The notes under the pieces were generated by a model. It was given only the letters and a program-made list of their open reading frames with translations. It did not search any database and was not told the origin of the DNA. From Streptomyces malaysiensis subsp. samsunensis (lineage in GTDB: Bacteria; Actinomycetota; Actinomycetes; Streptomycetales; Streptomycetaceae), in assembly GCF_024519315.1 (NCBI RefSeq), contig NZ_JANIIC010000033.1, positions 1 to 64,000 of the forward strand: a stretch of DNA of 64,000 bases. The letters are read 5' to 3'. This document shows positions 1 to 9,229 of the stretch, piece by piece; the first letter of the stretch is position 1; each line of letters opens with the position of its first letter. The position numbers were made by a program, and so were the translations under genes.

Positions 1-292
1 CTTCCGGCTCATGAAACAGACCCTCGGCTGGACCGCCCCGAAGGTCCGCCACGCGGACACCGCCGACCTGTGGACCTGGCTCATCATCGCCGCCCACACC
101 CAGCTCCGCCTCGCCCGGCCCCTCGCCGAGGACCTCCGCCGCCCCTGGGAACGACCGGCCGAGCCCCGCCGACTCACCCCCGCCCGGGTGCGGCGGGGGT
201 TTCGCAACGTCCGCGCGACCACGGCCCGTCCAGCGACCGCACCGAAACCGTCCCGGCCAGGTCCCGGGCGGCCTGCAGGCTCGAAGAACAAA
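1..292 (+). pseudogene. DDE transposase, C-terminal fragment
   Basis: Reading frame 2 is open from the window edge and gives a stretch typical of the C-terminal end of a Streptomyces DDE transposase: the block KQTLGWTAPKVR, then WTWLIIAAHTQLRLARPLAE, then RRPWERP and a Pro/Arg-rich tail ending GRPAGSKN. The frame then runs into sequence that reads, on the other strand, as an IS3 transposase, so the last residues of this gene are missing. The catalytic core lies outside the window. I infer that this gene was broken when the neighbouring IS3 element was inserted or rearranged next to it. The exact IS family is not certain from this tail alone. Confidence 0.6.
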
Positions 293-1027
293 CACGTATA
301 CCCAGCCCGTCCAGGTGCGGACATAGGTCATGTCGGCCACCCAGAGCTGGTCGGGCCGGCTCGCGGTGAAGTCACGGTCGACCAGGTCCGGCGGCCTGGG
401 TGCCGACGGCTCCGGCACGGTGGTACGGCGCCGCGGGCCGCGGATGACGCCCTCCACGCCCAGCTCGCCCATCAGCCGCTCGACGGTGCAGCGGGCCACC
501 TGCACACCCCTGCGCCGCAGCGCGCGGGTGATCCGGCGGACGCCATAGGTGCCGCCGGACTCGGCATGGACCTGCTCGATCAGCGGCATTAGCTGCTCGT
601 CACGCAGCCGGCGGGCCGACTTCGGCCGCTTCTTGCGCGCGTAGTACGCCGACTCGGACAGCCCCAGCACCCGGCAGACGAACCCGACCCCGAGGCCCTT
701 GTCCCTGAGGTGCTCGATCACCTGGTCGGCCTCGTCCGGGGACGGTCGATTTCCGCCGCAAAAAACGCGCTCGCGGCCTTCAGAATCTCGTTCGCCCGCC
801 TCAACTCCGTGTTTTCCCACGAAGTTGCCTCAGCTCTTCCCGCTCTGCGGTGGTCAGCCGGTCGTCGCGTTCGCCGGCGTCCGCCTCAGCCTGGCGGACC
901 CACCCGCGCAGGGCCTCCTTGTGGATGCCCAGGTCCTTGCGACGTGTGCGATCGGACGGCCGGTGGTGCGGACCTCGCGGACGGCCCGCTCGCGGAGCTC
1001 GTCCGGGTACTTACGTGGTGCTGGCAC
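293..1027 (-). pseudogene. IS3-family element remnant (orfA and truncated orfB)
   Basis: Read leftward, a GTG at 1027 starts an orfA-like N-terminus (APRKYPDELRERAVREVRTT), followed by the usual HTH and heptad region ending in ANEILKAASAFFAAEIDRPR. Two single-base losses, one before the IHKEALRGWVRQAE block and one before the ENxELRRANEIL block, break that frame. orfB begins near 721 (VIEHLRDKGLGVGFVCRVLG) and reads through the HTH_21 region to RPDQLWVADMTYVRTWTGW. That contains the first Asp of the DDE triad, and the reading then stops matching near 293, where it meets another transposase tail. The second Asp and the Glu are therefore absent. The element is frameshifted and truncated, so it should not transpose. 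No terminal inverted repeats were identified. Confidence 0.75.
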
Positions 1028-1235
1028 TGCTCGTGGTTCTCCTTCGGGCCAGGATCATAAGCCTGGCTTCAGGGACTCCACGAATCCGGGGCCAGCTCAT
1101 CGGCCGCCTCCGAAATCACCGGCTCGACGCGGACGCCGGCGAACTCGACCGGCTGACTGTCTGTGGTGGTCATGTGAGAGACGATCCGGCAGCAGGCAAC
1201 CTCGCACTCGTCTGCGTGGGACCGCCTGGACCAAG

Positions 1236-1624
1236 TCACGCAGCGACTGCTCCGCGGCTGGTCCTCCGAGCGAGAACTCCACCCGTTCGCGAGGCCAGCC
1301 GGGCAATGAACGTCACCAGGAAACTGAAGATCAGTCCAGCAGGGAATTCGCGCTCGGCCAGTGGCCGACCTGTGTCGAAGCGAGGATGAGAAGCGATGAT
1401 CGCTTCTTCGAGTGCCCGGTACTCGGCCAGCGAGCTGACGGAACCCCCGAAGTAGTCGCGTCCGACCTGAAGATACGGGTGAAGGTCGGCGGCGGAACCA
1501 CCCGCTCCTTCAGAAGCCGATCCCATGCCGCGCCCAGGAACGCCCGCCCCGCGTCTTCAAGACGACTGTCGATGTTGTCCACCCGCACAGCATGGACGAA
1601 AGATTCCGCGCCCGCGTGGAGCAT
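1236..1624 (-). pseudogene. Broken ORF of unknown function
   Basis: Two overlapping leftward frames look like one protein split by a frameshift. The first begins at 1624 (MLHAGAESFVHAVRVDNIDS) and stays protein-like to about DRLLKE. The second, from about 1510, continues with GGSAADLHPYLQVGRDYFGG and ASHPRFDTGRPLAEREFPAG. Both are less arginine-rich than the surrounding shadow frames, which is why I think they are real coding remnants. No family was recognised. The region 1028-1235 beside it shows nothing I can support. Its setting among IS and nuclease remnants fits decay. Confidence 0.3.
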
Positions 1625-1732
1625 GTGATCGGGCGGGTCGGTCGCGGTGGTCAGCTGTCCGCCCCGTTATCTTCTTCGCGGTCCTGCAAGAGGGCCGCTG
1701 GCCTCCGGGCCCTGACAGTCGGCCCTCGCCGG

Positions 1733-2630
1733 TCATTCTGAGGTTGCCATGTCCACTGGTTGAGGTCCGCGCGCATCAGCTGCCACCTGCAGTGGGAGCT
1801 CAACCACTCCTGGTTGCGGTGTAGATGAGCCGAAGAAGGCTTCGAAAATCAAGTCGAACTCACAGGCATCCGTCTCCTCGAAGACAGGAAGACCACGGAT
1901 GTCTCCTGCGGTGGTGTACCGCTCGCAGAACTTGCGGGCCCGATCGAGCTTGTTGTTCGGCTCGTCGCCGTCGAGCTGGTCTTGAGGTCGTCGTTCAGTT
2001 CCTTCACTGCCGGGATGTAAATCGGCTCCGGCAACAGGGCAGCCACCGACTTGTCCAGCCCCGTCGACAGCGGATCGTCACCCGTGACGTAGTCCGTGTC
2101 AGGAAGCGCAGCGACAAGTTCGCCCCACTCCCGCCTGACTGCGACACGAGTAATTTTCCCGGACAACTTCTCGAAGATCTCCGGATAGGTGTGCTTAACG
2201 TTCTCCGTGAGCTCCTCGGGGGAGATCTTGGACCTGACAATCTCCTCAAGGACCGCCTTGCGGTAACGGGGATCGCCCGGCACCTTCTTGACCAGCCACA
2301 TCTCACCCTTGCCCGGCCCCCTATATGTCCGCGCAAGGGTGAGGCGCCCGCCATGGATCTCAGGCGTAATGCGAGACCGGTGGCTCTCCTCGAGGCGCTG
2401 TAGGTCCGCGCCGTCGATGCCCCTGAAAGAGAGCTGGATCCGAACCGGCCGCGCAGGGTTCAGAAAGTCAGTCTCCACGGCGGAACCCGAGCGTAAAAAC
2501 ATGTTGAGGGCCTGGAACACGGACGACTTCCCAGCATTGTTCTCGCCAATAAGGCAACCAACCGCGAGAATGGCATGTCCACGTGGTTCAGTCCACGAAA
2601 GTTGTCGATCGCAATGTGCTCGAGGCGCAT
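1733..2630 (-). pseudogene. OLD-family ATP-dependent endonuclease, decayed
   Basis: Read leftward from ATG 2630, the product opens MRLEHIAIDNFRGLNHVDMP, the usual N-terminus of OLD-family ABC-type ATPases. A single-base frameshift near 2560 is needed to reach the Walker A motif GENNAGKSS, after which about 190 residues run in one frame to IYIPAVKELNDDLKT. A second jump near 1985 changes frame and enters LDGDEPNNKLDRARKFCERY, which looks like the C-terminal nuclease (TOPRIM-like) region, ending at 1733. The middle of a normal OLD protein (about 500-700 residues) is missing, so I infer an internal deletion as well as the frameshift. OLD proteins are linked to phage defence (for example Gabija GajA). 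No GajB-like helicase is next to this copy. Confidence 0.65.
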
Positions 2631-2707
2631 GGTGCTCCAGAGGATGATCAAGCCGAGTGGACATCGTAGAGGCCGCTGTGGCCCTGCCGCTGAGGTTTCG
2701 CGACGCA

Positions 2708-2900
2708 CGACCCATTGGGACGTTTCTTTTGGCAGTCCGCGCTGCGGAACCTGTTCCGCCGGTCGGTGCCGGAGTACCGCGCGGTCGCAGGGCGGGGGCC
2801 GGCAGCGGTCCGGGGACCGCGAGGTGCTGGCCGCGATCATCTTCGTGGCGATCCACTTCCGGCGCATGTGTCCCGAGCTGGCGCGTCTGCTGCTGCCCGA
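2708..2900 (+). pseudogene. IS5-like transposase N-terminal scrap
   Basis: The rightward frames contain, after one frame change, a block ending DREVLAAIIFVAIHFRRMCP. It resembles the N-terminal region of IS5-family transposases, where a DREVLxAI-FV motif precedes a Cys-Thr-Trp-Arg block. Only about 60 residues can be followed, with a frameshift and no DDE residues. The scrap sits between the OLD remnant and the GNAT gene. The assignment rests on one short motif and could be wrong. Confidence 0.3.
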
Positions 2901-2940
2901 GGCACGCGGCCTCGGGCAGTCTGCGAACCGGCACACCGCG

Positions 2941-3429
2941 TCATTCCGAAGAAACGCGAAACTCGAATTCGGGACGGTCCCACGGCACGGCGGGCGGGTT
3001 CGCGTACGCGGTCCCGGTCCGCACTGCACCAGCGCGGTGGTAGAAGCCCTCGGCGGGAAGATGCGACACGACCTTGACACGGTCGAGCCCGGCGGCACGG
3101 GCCTCGGACTGCACGTGCGCGACGAGCAGCCGTCCAATACCCCGTCCTTGCGCTTCGTCAGCGACGAACAGCAGGTCGAGCTCCGGTGGAGCGAGGACGA
3201 GCGAGTAGAACCCGAGGACCCGGCCTCCATGCTCGTCGGCGCCAACGGCCACAAAGGCGCGGTGGGCCTCGATGTAATCAGGACCGACCCGGTAGCCCGC
3301 GACTGCGGCTGCGTACCTACCCTCGTAGGCGCCTGAGCCACGCACGAGCCGCGTGAGCCGTTTGGCATCCCGCGCGACGGCCCTCCGTATCGTGATCGGC
3401 TGGCCGATCGGGGAAGTGCGTGAACTCAT
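2941..3429 (-). CDS. GNAT-family N-acetyltransferase
   Basis: The product is 162 residues from ATG 3429 (MSSRTSPIGQPITIRRAVAR). The frame is open further upstream, but the extra residues are Arg/Pro-rich and unlike a GNAT N-terminus. The fold is that of a single GNAT domain: ITIRRAVARDA as strand 1, FVAVGADEHGGRVLGFYSL in the middle, and the acetyl-CoA loop AQGRGIGRLLVAHVQSEARA (Q/RxxGxG/A type) after LDLLFVADE. The C-terminal FYHRAGAVRTG block is also typical. It would transfer an acetyl group from acetyl-CoA to an amine, but the substrate cannot be told. Tandem GNATs of this kind are sometimes toxins with a DUF1778 antitoxin, and no such partner is adjacent. It is the only intact gene in the decayed left end. 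Confidence 0.85.
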   Translation of the reverse strand: MSSRTSPIGQPITIRRAVARDAKRLTRLVRGSGAYEGRYAAAVAGYRVGPDYIEAHRAFVAVGADEHGGRVLGFYSLVLAPPELDLLFVADEAQGRGIGRLLVAHVQSEARAAGLDRVKVVSHLPAEGFYHRAGAVRTGTAYANPPAVPWDRPEFEFRVSSE

Positions 3430-4199
3430 CGGGAGAGTATTTCGCACCGGGGGGTGCCGTCGTGCGGCGGGTCGGTTGCTCAGGCAGGATTCCTGCACCG
3501 CTCCCGGGGACCGCCTGCCCAGGCCCCGATCGACCAAGTCACTGCCGCCGCATCAGCCGCATGCCGACAGCAACTGGGACGCCCGAACCGCTGCGGAAGA
3601 GCCGGAGAACGGGGTGGTCAACCAGCTGCTTCCCCTGGGCCTGCCGCAGCGAGGGCCAGCCTGTGCAGGACGACTTCAGGCTGGCCTCCTGAGCCGCATC
3701 AGGAGACGTCAAAATTTGTGCGAGCAAACGGATGTGTCCTGGTTGATCGCGCCAAGTCCCTGGGTCGTGTGTTGCGCATCGGCCGTATAACGCGTGCCGT
3801 CGCTGTGTCCTTGCTTCGGGTGGCTCCCAAGAGGACAACCGAGTGCAATGGCTCCCGCGCCGGCGTTGTAACCCACCTGTTCGGAAACCCCGCCAGGCCG
3901 CACCCGCGGGGCTTCTCGTCGCACGCCGTTCTCACACGCCTATCACCGACTGCGTCGACTCCCCCGGCTCAGAATGCCCTGACCTGGCATTACGCGCTCA
4001 CCTTGGACTGGCCGGACGCCCCCGGACGGTCTCTACAACCTATGCCAGGTGGTGCCCAACGACGGTCCGAGGACGAGCACGGGCCCGTCCTCGGGTCCGT
4101 CGGTCCGGTACTGAAGTGTCTTCGTCTCGCTCACCCGAAAACGGTATCCGACACGAGCGGCGGGGTTTTCGGGCGCGATGCGCCCAGGATGTGAAGGAC
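3430..4199. other. Gene-free stretch
   Basis: About 770 bp with no convincing gene. Every open frame here lacks a recognisable domain and has no good SD. A CCCCGC/GCGGGG inverted repeat near 3888-3912 may be a weak hairpin. Base composition is less GC-biased than in the genes to the right, consistent with decayed or foreign DNA. Confidence 0.5.
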
Positions 4200-4937
4200 C
4201 TACGGCGTAACCGTGGAGACCACGTAAACCTTCGGATGCGCCGGGCTGTCGAACTTGACCGTGATCCTCAGTTTCGGTTGCGGATCCTTCTGCTTGAGCA
4301 CCATCCCGGCCCAGTCGTGACCGGCCGCTCCGACCTGCCAGCCGACCTTCTTCGCCTGCTCGCCGGTGATGGTCACCTCGCCCTCCTCCAGGGCGGAGCG
4401 GCGGGTGCCGATCTTGGCCAGAAAGGCGTCGAGACCATCGCGGTCCGTGACGAACTGCACGTACAGCGAGCTGACCTTCCAGGAGTTGGTCTCGTAGAAC
4501 GCGACCTTCTTGGAGTGGGGCGGCACCGGCACGTCGTATATGCGCCGCTGCACCCGGGTCGGATAGCCCGCGCTGAGGCCCTTGGCCGACGCCGCCTCCG
4601 CCTTGTCCTCACCGCCGTTGCGGCTCTGGATGGCGGAGATCACCAGATAGCCCGCCGGGATCGCGATCAGCAGGAAGACGACCAGGGCCTTGAGCCAGCG
4701 GCGGGGCGGACGGCCACCGCCGGGCACCGGCCCGCCGGATGTGGGTCCGCCAGGCGTGGGGCCGCCGGGTGTGAGCCCGCCGGGGGCGGGTCCTCCGGGG
4801 GCCGGTCCTCCGGGGGCGGGTCCACCGGGCGTGGGGCCGCCGGGGCGCATGCCGTCGGCGGGGCGCATGCCGTCGGTCGGGCGAACGCCGTCGGCCGGGG
4901 GCATCGCGGGGCCGGGGTGCTGCTCGGCGGCGGTCAC
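4200..4937 (-). CDS. Membrane-anchored protein with Pro/Gly-rich N-terminus
   Basis: The product is 245 residues starting at GTG 4937, which overlaps the stop of the ROK kinase gene by an ATGA-type junction, so the two are translationally coupled. Residues 1-80 are a disordered run of GGPxP repeats (GGPTPGGPAPGGPAPGG). Residues 81-103 (WLKALVVFLLIAIPAGYLVI) form one membrane segment, and the remaining 140 residues form an outside domain with alternating strands (RRIYDVPVPPHSKKVAFYET, KLRITVKFDSPAHPKVYVVS). No catalytic motif or named family was recognised. The DNA of the Pro/Gly stretch (about 4730-4845) is a tandem repeat and may vary in length between strains. Location after a sugar kinase suggests, weakly, an envelope role. 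Confidence 0.75.
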   Translation of the reverse strand: MTAAEQHPGPAMPPADGVRPTDGMRPADGMRPGGPTPGGPAPGGPAPGGPAPGGLTPGGPTPGGPTSGGPVPGGGRPPRRWLKALVVFLLIAIPAGYLVISAIQSRNGGEDKAEAASAKGLSAGYPTRVQRRIYDVPVPPHSKKVAFYETNSWKVSSLYVQFVTDRDGLDAFLAKIGTRRSALEEGEVTITGEQAKKVGWQVGAAGHDWAGMVLKQKDPQPKLRITVKFDSPAHPKVYVVSTVTP

Positions 4938-6088
4938 TCGCGGCCCGCCTGGCTGCGCGGCGCCAGCCGCAGCGGGGAGTAGGACCCGGCGCGCTCGTAC
5001 CGCTCGACGCGGCGGCGGTTGGCGCGCCGGAAGCGGCGGGCCACCAGCCGGGCGAGGTCGGCGGCGCCGACCATCCCGGCCTCGGGGCCCAGCTGCGCCT
5101 TGACGATCCGGGCCTCCGGCCGGTAGCCGCGGCCGGTGAGGGTGCGCCGGAAGGCGTCCCGCGCGGGGCCGATCAGCAGATCGTCGGCGGCGCTGACGCC
5201 TCCGCCGATGACGAAGCAGGAGGGGTCGAGGGCGGCGGCGAGGTTGGCGATGCCGACGCCGAGCCACTGGCCGATGTCCTGGAGCAGCTCGACGCACATG
5301 GCGTCGCCCTGGCGGGCCAGCTCGGTGATCAGCGGTCCGGTGATCTCCTGGATGTTGCCGCCGACCCGGTCGGTGATCCCGTACGCCACCGGCGATTCGG
5401 CGGCGGCCAGCTCGCGGGCCTCGCGGACGAGGGCGTTGCCGGAGCTGTACTGCTCCCAGCAGCCGCGGTTGCCGCAGGGGCAGCGGTGGCCGGCCGGGAC
5501 GACCTGCATATGGCCGAACTCCCCGGCGACCCCGTACTTGCCGCGCTTGACCTGGCCGTCCTCCAGGATCGCGCCGCCGATCCCGGTGCCGAGGGTGATC
5601 ATGACGAGATGGTCCTCGCCGCGCCCGGCGCCGAACCGCCACTCCGCCCACGCGGCGGCGTTGGCGTCGTTGTCGACCATGACCGGGACGTCGAGCCGCT
5701 CCGCGAGCCGGTCGCGCAGCGGTTCGTTGCGCCAGGACAGATGCGGCGCGAACAGCACGCGGTTGCGGTCGGCGTCCACCCAGCCCGCGGCGCCGATGCC
5801 CACGGCGTGCACATCGTGCCGGTCGGAGAGGTCCAGCACCAGCTCGGTGATGGTGTCCTCGACGACCTTGGGGCTCTTGGACTTGTCCGGGGTCTCGGTG
5901 CGCAGCTTCTCGAGGATGTTGCCGTCGGCGTCGACCACCCCGGCCATCACCTTGGTGCCGCCGATGTCGATGCCGACCGTGGGCACCCGGGGCGCGCTGA
6001 GGTGCGAGCGGCGCTCACGGGTGCCGACGGTCCGCAGCACGGTGGCCCGGGCCGAGCCCCGGTGCACTCGTTCGCGGTAGATGCTCAT
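4934..6088 (-). CDS. ROK-family sugar kinase (glucokinase-like)
   Basis: The product is 384 residues with ATG at 6088 and GAGGGGG about 9 bases upstream. The first 35 residues are an extension, then the ROK phosphate-binding loop VGIDIGGTKVMAGVVDADG appears. The sugar-binding and catalytic region VMVDNDANAAAWAEWRFGAG follows, and then the ROK zinc motif GEFGHMQVV...CPCGNRGCWE (His plus CxCGxxGCxE). The absence of an N-terminal HTH makes it a kinase rather than a NagC/XylR-type repressor. It should phosphorylate glucose or a similar hexose with ATP in the cytoplasm. It lies 227 bp downstream of the ABC ATPase gene in the same direction, so it probably acts on the sugar that the transporter imports. 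Glucokinase is the closest guess. Substrate is not certain. Confidence 0.9.
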   Translation of the reverse strand: MSIYRERVHRGSARATVLRTVGTRERRSHLSAPRVPTVGIDIGGTKVMAGVVDADGNILEKLRTETPDKSKSPKVVEDTITELVLDLSDRHDVHAVGIGAAGWVDADRNRVLFAPHLSWRNEPLRDRLAERLDVPVMVDNDANAAAWAEWRFGAGRGEDHLVMITLGTGIGGAILEDGQVKRGKYGVAGEFGHMQVVPAGHRCPCGNRGCWEQYSSGNALVREARELAAAESPVAYGITDRVGGNIQEITGPLITELARQGDAMCVELLQDIGQWLGVGIANLAAALDPSCFVIGGGVSAADDLLIGPARDAFRRTLTGRGYRPEARIVKAQLGPEAGMVGAADLARLVARRFRRANRRRVERYERAGSYSPLRLAPRSQAGRE

Positions 6089-6315
6089 CGGCCGGCCCCC
6101 TCGCCGGTGTGGGGGGTGCGGTCGCTGCGGGTACGTGCTCGCAAGAGTTCGTCGTCCCTGCGGGGGTCTCGGGAGGCCGCGGGGCCTCGGGTGCGTCGGT
6201 CGTGGCGGGTGTGGCCCGCCGTGCGATTGTGCCTCACCCGCGCCTCATGCCGCATGGCGAGCCTACGGCGCGAAGCCCATGGGAAGCACCAGAACACGGC
6301 CGACGGCCCGGCCGC

Positions 6316-7164
6316 TCAGCCCTTGGCGGCCCCTCCCGAGAGATCGGGGGCGGGGGTGCGGGCCAGCTCATGGCTGAGCTGCTCCAGCTCGCTGCCGCCC
6401 GCCATCTGCCGGGTGAGCTCCTCCAGGGCGATCTCGTCCTTGGCGTGGCTGCCCGCCATGGCACCCCGCTTGAGCAGGACGAAGCGGTCGCCGACGAGAT
6501 AGGCGTGGTGCGGGTTGTGGGTGATGAGGACCACCCCGAGGCCCGCGTCCCGGGCGGCCGCGACGTACTTGAGCACGACCCCGGACTGCTTGACGCCCAG
6601 CGCCGCCGTCGGCTCGTCGAGGATCAGCACCTTCGCCCCGAAGTGGACGGCGCGGGCGATGGCCACGCACTGGCGCTGACCGCCGGAGAGGGTGCCGATG
6701 GGCTGGTCGACATCGTGCAGCTCGATGCCCATGCGCAGCAGTTCGCGGTGGGTCGTGGCGCGCATCGCCGCCACATCGAGGCGCCGGAGCGGGCCGCGGC
6801 CCTTGTGGATCTCGGAACCGAGGAAGAAGTTCCGCCACACCGGCATCAGCGGGACCACGGCCAGATCCTGGTAGACCGTGGCGATCCCGCGGTCGAGGGC
6901 CTCGCGCGGGGAGCCGAGCCGGGTCTCCTCCCCCTCGATGGTGAAGGTGCCGCCGTCGTGCTGGTGCAGCCCGGCGACGATCTTGATGAGGGTGGACTTG
7001 CCCGCGCCGTTGTCCCCGAGGACGCAGGTGATCTCCCCGGCGTGCACCTCGAGGGAGACGCCGTCCAGGGCCTGGACATTGCCGTAGTACTTACTGATGT
7101 CGCGCAACGCGACCAGGGCCGTCCGGGATGCCGGAGATGTCTCGGATGTCTGGGACGTACTCAT
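6316..7164 (-). CDS. Sugar ABC transporter ATP-binding protein (CUT2 type)
   Basis: The product is 282 residues from ATG 7164 (MSTSQTSETSPASRTALVAL). The start overlaps the permease stop by ATGA. It has one nucleotide-binding domain only: Walker A LGDNGAGKSTLIKI, signature LSGGQRQCVAIARAVH and Walker B VLILDEPTAALG. Ribose-type RbsA proteins have two such domains, so this is the half-size form seen in FrcA-like fructose/ribose importers and would work as a dimer. It powers uptake through the permease encoded just upstream. The frame is open 32 codons further upstream, but that part lies within the permease gene and carries no domain. Confidence 0.93.
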   Translation of the reverse strand: MSTSQTSETSPASRTALVALRDISKYYGNVQALDGVSLEVHAGEITCVLGDNGAGKSTLIKIVAGLHQHDGGTFTIEGEETRLGSPREALDRGIATVYQDLAVVPLMPVWRNFFLGSEIHKGRGPLRRLDVAAMRATTHRELLRMGIELHDVDQPIGTLSGGQRQCVAIARAVHFGAKVLILDEPTAALGVKQSGVVLKYVAAARDAGLGVVLITHNPHHAYLVGDRFVLLKRGAMAGSHAKDEIALEELTRQMAGGSELEQLSHELARTPAPDLSGGAAKG

Positions 7165-8213
7165 TTGCTCTCCTCCGCCCGCTTGCGGACCCACCAGTTG
7201 AGCAGTGTGGCGAGCAGCAGCATCGCCCCGAGGAAGAACTTGAACCAGTCGGCGCCCCACTGCGCGTAGACGATGCCCTTGTTGGTCATGCCGAAGATGA
7301 ACGCGCCGACGGCCGCGCCGACCGCCGAGCCGTAGCCACCGGTCAGCAGACAGCCGCCGATGACGGCGGCGATGATGTAGAGCAGCTCATTGCCCACGCC
7401 CTCGCCGGACTGGACCACGTCGTAGTTGAACAGCAGATGCTGGCCGGAGATCCAGGCGGCCAGCGCGACGCCCAGATAGAGCCCGATCTTGGTGCGCGCC
7501 ACCGGTACGCCGACCGCGCGGGCCGCCTCCTTGGCGCCGCCCACCGCGAAGATCCAGTTTCCGGCGCGGGTGCGCAGCAGGATCCAGGTGGCGAGCGCGA
7601 TCAGGGCGAACCACCACAGGACGGTGATCTGCACCTCGACGTCGCCGATGGTCAGATGCGAGGCGAAGACCTTGTGGGCGGAGGGGAAGCCCTCCATGTC
7701 GGCGATGCTCTTGGTGGAGACGGTGTCGCTGATCAGCTTGGTGAAGCCGAGGTTGCAGCCCTGGAGGATCAGGAAGGTGCCGAGCGTGATGATGAAGCTC
7801 GGCAGATTGGTGCGGACCAGCAGATAGCCGTTGAAGAAGCCGATCGCGAGGGTGGCCAGCAGGGACACCCCGACGCCGACCCACACGTTCGCCGTCATCT
7901 GGTACGAGAACATCGAGGAGATCAGCGCCGAACTGGTCACCAGGACCCCGGTCGACAGATCGAACTCCCCGCCGATCATCAGCAGCGCCACCGGCACCGC
8001 CATGATCCCGATGGTCGAGGAGGCGTACAGCACGGTGCTGAAGCTGGACCACTGGAGGAAGGCGTCGGCGACGGCCGAGAAGAAGACGAAGACGGCCACG
8101 GCGCCGACGACCGCGCCCAGTTCCGGCCGGCCCACCAGCCGCCGCGGCAGCGAGCCGCGCACCGGCCGCGGGGACGAGAGCTCCTCTTCGGCGGGCGGTG
8201 CCTCCGCGCTCAT
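7161..8213 (-). CDS. Sugar ABC transporter permease (RbsC-like)
   Basis: The product is 350 residues from ATG 8213 (MSAEAPPAEEELSSPRPVRG), overlapping the binding-protein stop by ATGA. After a 40-residue cytoplasmic N-terminus it has about ten hydrophobic segments. These include GAVVGAVAVFVFFSAVADAF, STIGIMAVPVALLMIGGEFDLSTG (the BPD_transp_2 GGxxDLS motif) and the conserved NGYLLVRTNLPSFIITLGTF followed by GGCLLTGGYGSAVGAAVGAF. This matches the carbohydrate uptake transporter-2 family, which imports monosaccharides. It forms the membrane channel of the transporter with the ATPase downstream and the lipoprotein upstream. Confidence 0.93.
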   Translation of the reverse strand: MSAEAPPAEEELSSPRPVRGSLPRRLVGRPELGAVVGAVAVFVFFSAVADAFLQWSSFSTVLYASSTIGIMAVPVALLMIGGEFDLSTGVLVTSSALISSMFSYQMTANVWVGVGVSLLATLAIGFFNGYLLVRTNLPSFIITLGTFLILQGCNLGFTKLISDTVSTKSIADMEGFPSAHKVFASHLTIGDVEVQITVLWWFALIALATWILLRTRAGNWIFAVGGAKEAARAVGVPVARTKIGLYLGVALAAWISGQHLLFNYDVVQSGEGVGNELLYIIAAVIGGCLLTGGYGSAVGAAVGAFIFGMTNKGIVYAQWGADWFKFFLGAMLLLATLLNWWVRKRAEESK

Positions 8214-9229
8214 CGGGTCCCCCGCTTCGTGTACGACGCGAGCTCGGCGGCGTCGTCCTTGGTGATGATCTGCGGACCGGTGAGCACCGGCTTGCCACCG
8301 CCGAGCACATCGGCGTTGTAGCGGTTGAGCCACAGCAGGTCCACGGCCTCATAGCCCTGGAGGTACGGCTGCTGGTCCACGGCGAAGCCCAGCTTGCCGC
8401 TCTGGAGCGAGGCGGCCACCTTGGCGTTGAGGTCGAAGGTGTCGATCTCGGCCTTGCTGCCCGCCGAGTCGGCGGCCTTGGCCGCGGTGTCCGCGAAGGG
8501 CGCGCCGAGGGTGACCACGGTGTCGATGCCCTTGTCCGACTGGAGCTTGGCCTCGATCGAGGACTGCACATCGGGCATGTTGGTGCCCTCGACGTAAATC
8601 TTCTCCATCTTGCCGTCGAAGGTCTTGGCCGCACCGTCGCAGCGCTGCTCCAGGCCCACGTTGCCCTGCTCGTGGATCACGCACAGCGCCTTCTCGCGGC
8701 CCCGCTTGTTGAGCTCGTCGCCGACGGCCTCGCCCGCGATGGTCTCGTCCTGGCCGACGTGGGTGAGCGCGCCGAACGCCTTGGACACCTCGGAGCCGGA
8801 GTTGACGGTGATCACCGGTATCCCGGCCTTCTGTGCCTTCTTCATCACGGACTTCATGGCGTCGGGCTTGGCGAGGGTGACGATCAGGCCGTCGACCTTC
8901 TGATCGAGGTAGGACTGGACCAGCTGGGCCTGCTCCTTGCCCTCCTCGTTGTGGGCGTAGAGGAACCGGATGTTGTCCTTGACCGCGGCCTGCTTGGCAC
9001 CGCTCTGGACGATGTCCCAGAAGGTGTCGCCGTCGCCGGAGTGGGTGACCATGGCGAAGGTCCACTTCGGGGTGTTGACCGCGGCCCGTCCCCCGGCGGC
9101 CGCCTCCCGGGCCGCCCGCTCCTCGGCGCGCTTGCCGCCCGTATCGCTGCACGCCGCCAACGCCGTACCCAGCACCGCCGCGAGCACGGCCGCGGTCATC
9201 GCGCGCGCCCCTCTCCGCACCTTCGCCAC
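8210..9229 (-). CDS. Sugar ABC transporter substrate-binding lipoprotein
   Basis: The product is 339 residues from GTG 9229, with GAAGGGCGGG about 9 bases upstream. The signal peptide MAKVRRGARAMTAAVLAAVL ends in the lipobox LAAC, so the mature protein is lipid-anchored at the Cys near residue 26. The rest is a periplasmic-binding-protein type 1 (RbsB-like) domain: WTFAMVTHSGDGDTFWDIVQSGAKQAA, DQKVDGLIVTLAKPDA, GIPVITVNSG, and the hinge-side GFAVDQQPYLQGYEAVDLLW. It is the first gene of the ABC operon. It captures a monosaccharide or related compound outside the cell. The exact ligand cannot be read from sequence. The GntR gene lies upstream in the same direction, 254 bp away. Confidence 0.93.
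   Translation of the reverse strand: MAKVRRGARAMTAAVLAAVLGTALAACSDTGGKRAEERAAREAAAGGRAAVNTPKWTFAMVTHSGDGDTFWDIVQSGAKQAAVKDNIRFLYAHNEEGKEQAQLVQSYLDQKVDGLIVTLAKPDAMKSVMKKAQKAGIPVITVNSGSEVSKAFGALTHVGQDETIAGEAVGDELNKRGREKALCVIHEQGNVGLEQRCDGAAKTFDGKMEKIYVEGTNMPDVQSSIEAKLQSDKGIDTVVTLGAPFADTAAKAADSAGSKAEIDTFDLNAKVAASLQSGKLGFAVDQQPYLQGYEAVDLLWLNRYNADVLGGGKPVLTGPQIITKDDAAELASYTKRGTR

Noticed and set aside
3539..3838. Leftward 99-codon ORF
   Set aside because: No SD, no domain and no conservation signal visible. It is treated as chance in the gene-free stretch.
5486..6502. Rightward open frame over the ROK kinase and its upstream gap
   Set aside because: No domain, shadow composition, and it conflicts with the clear ROK kinase.
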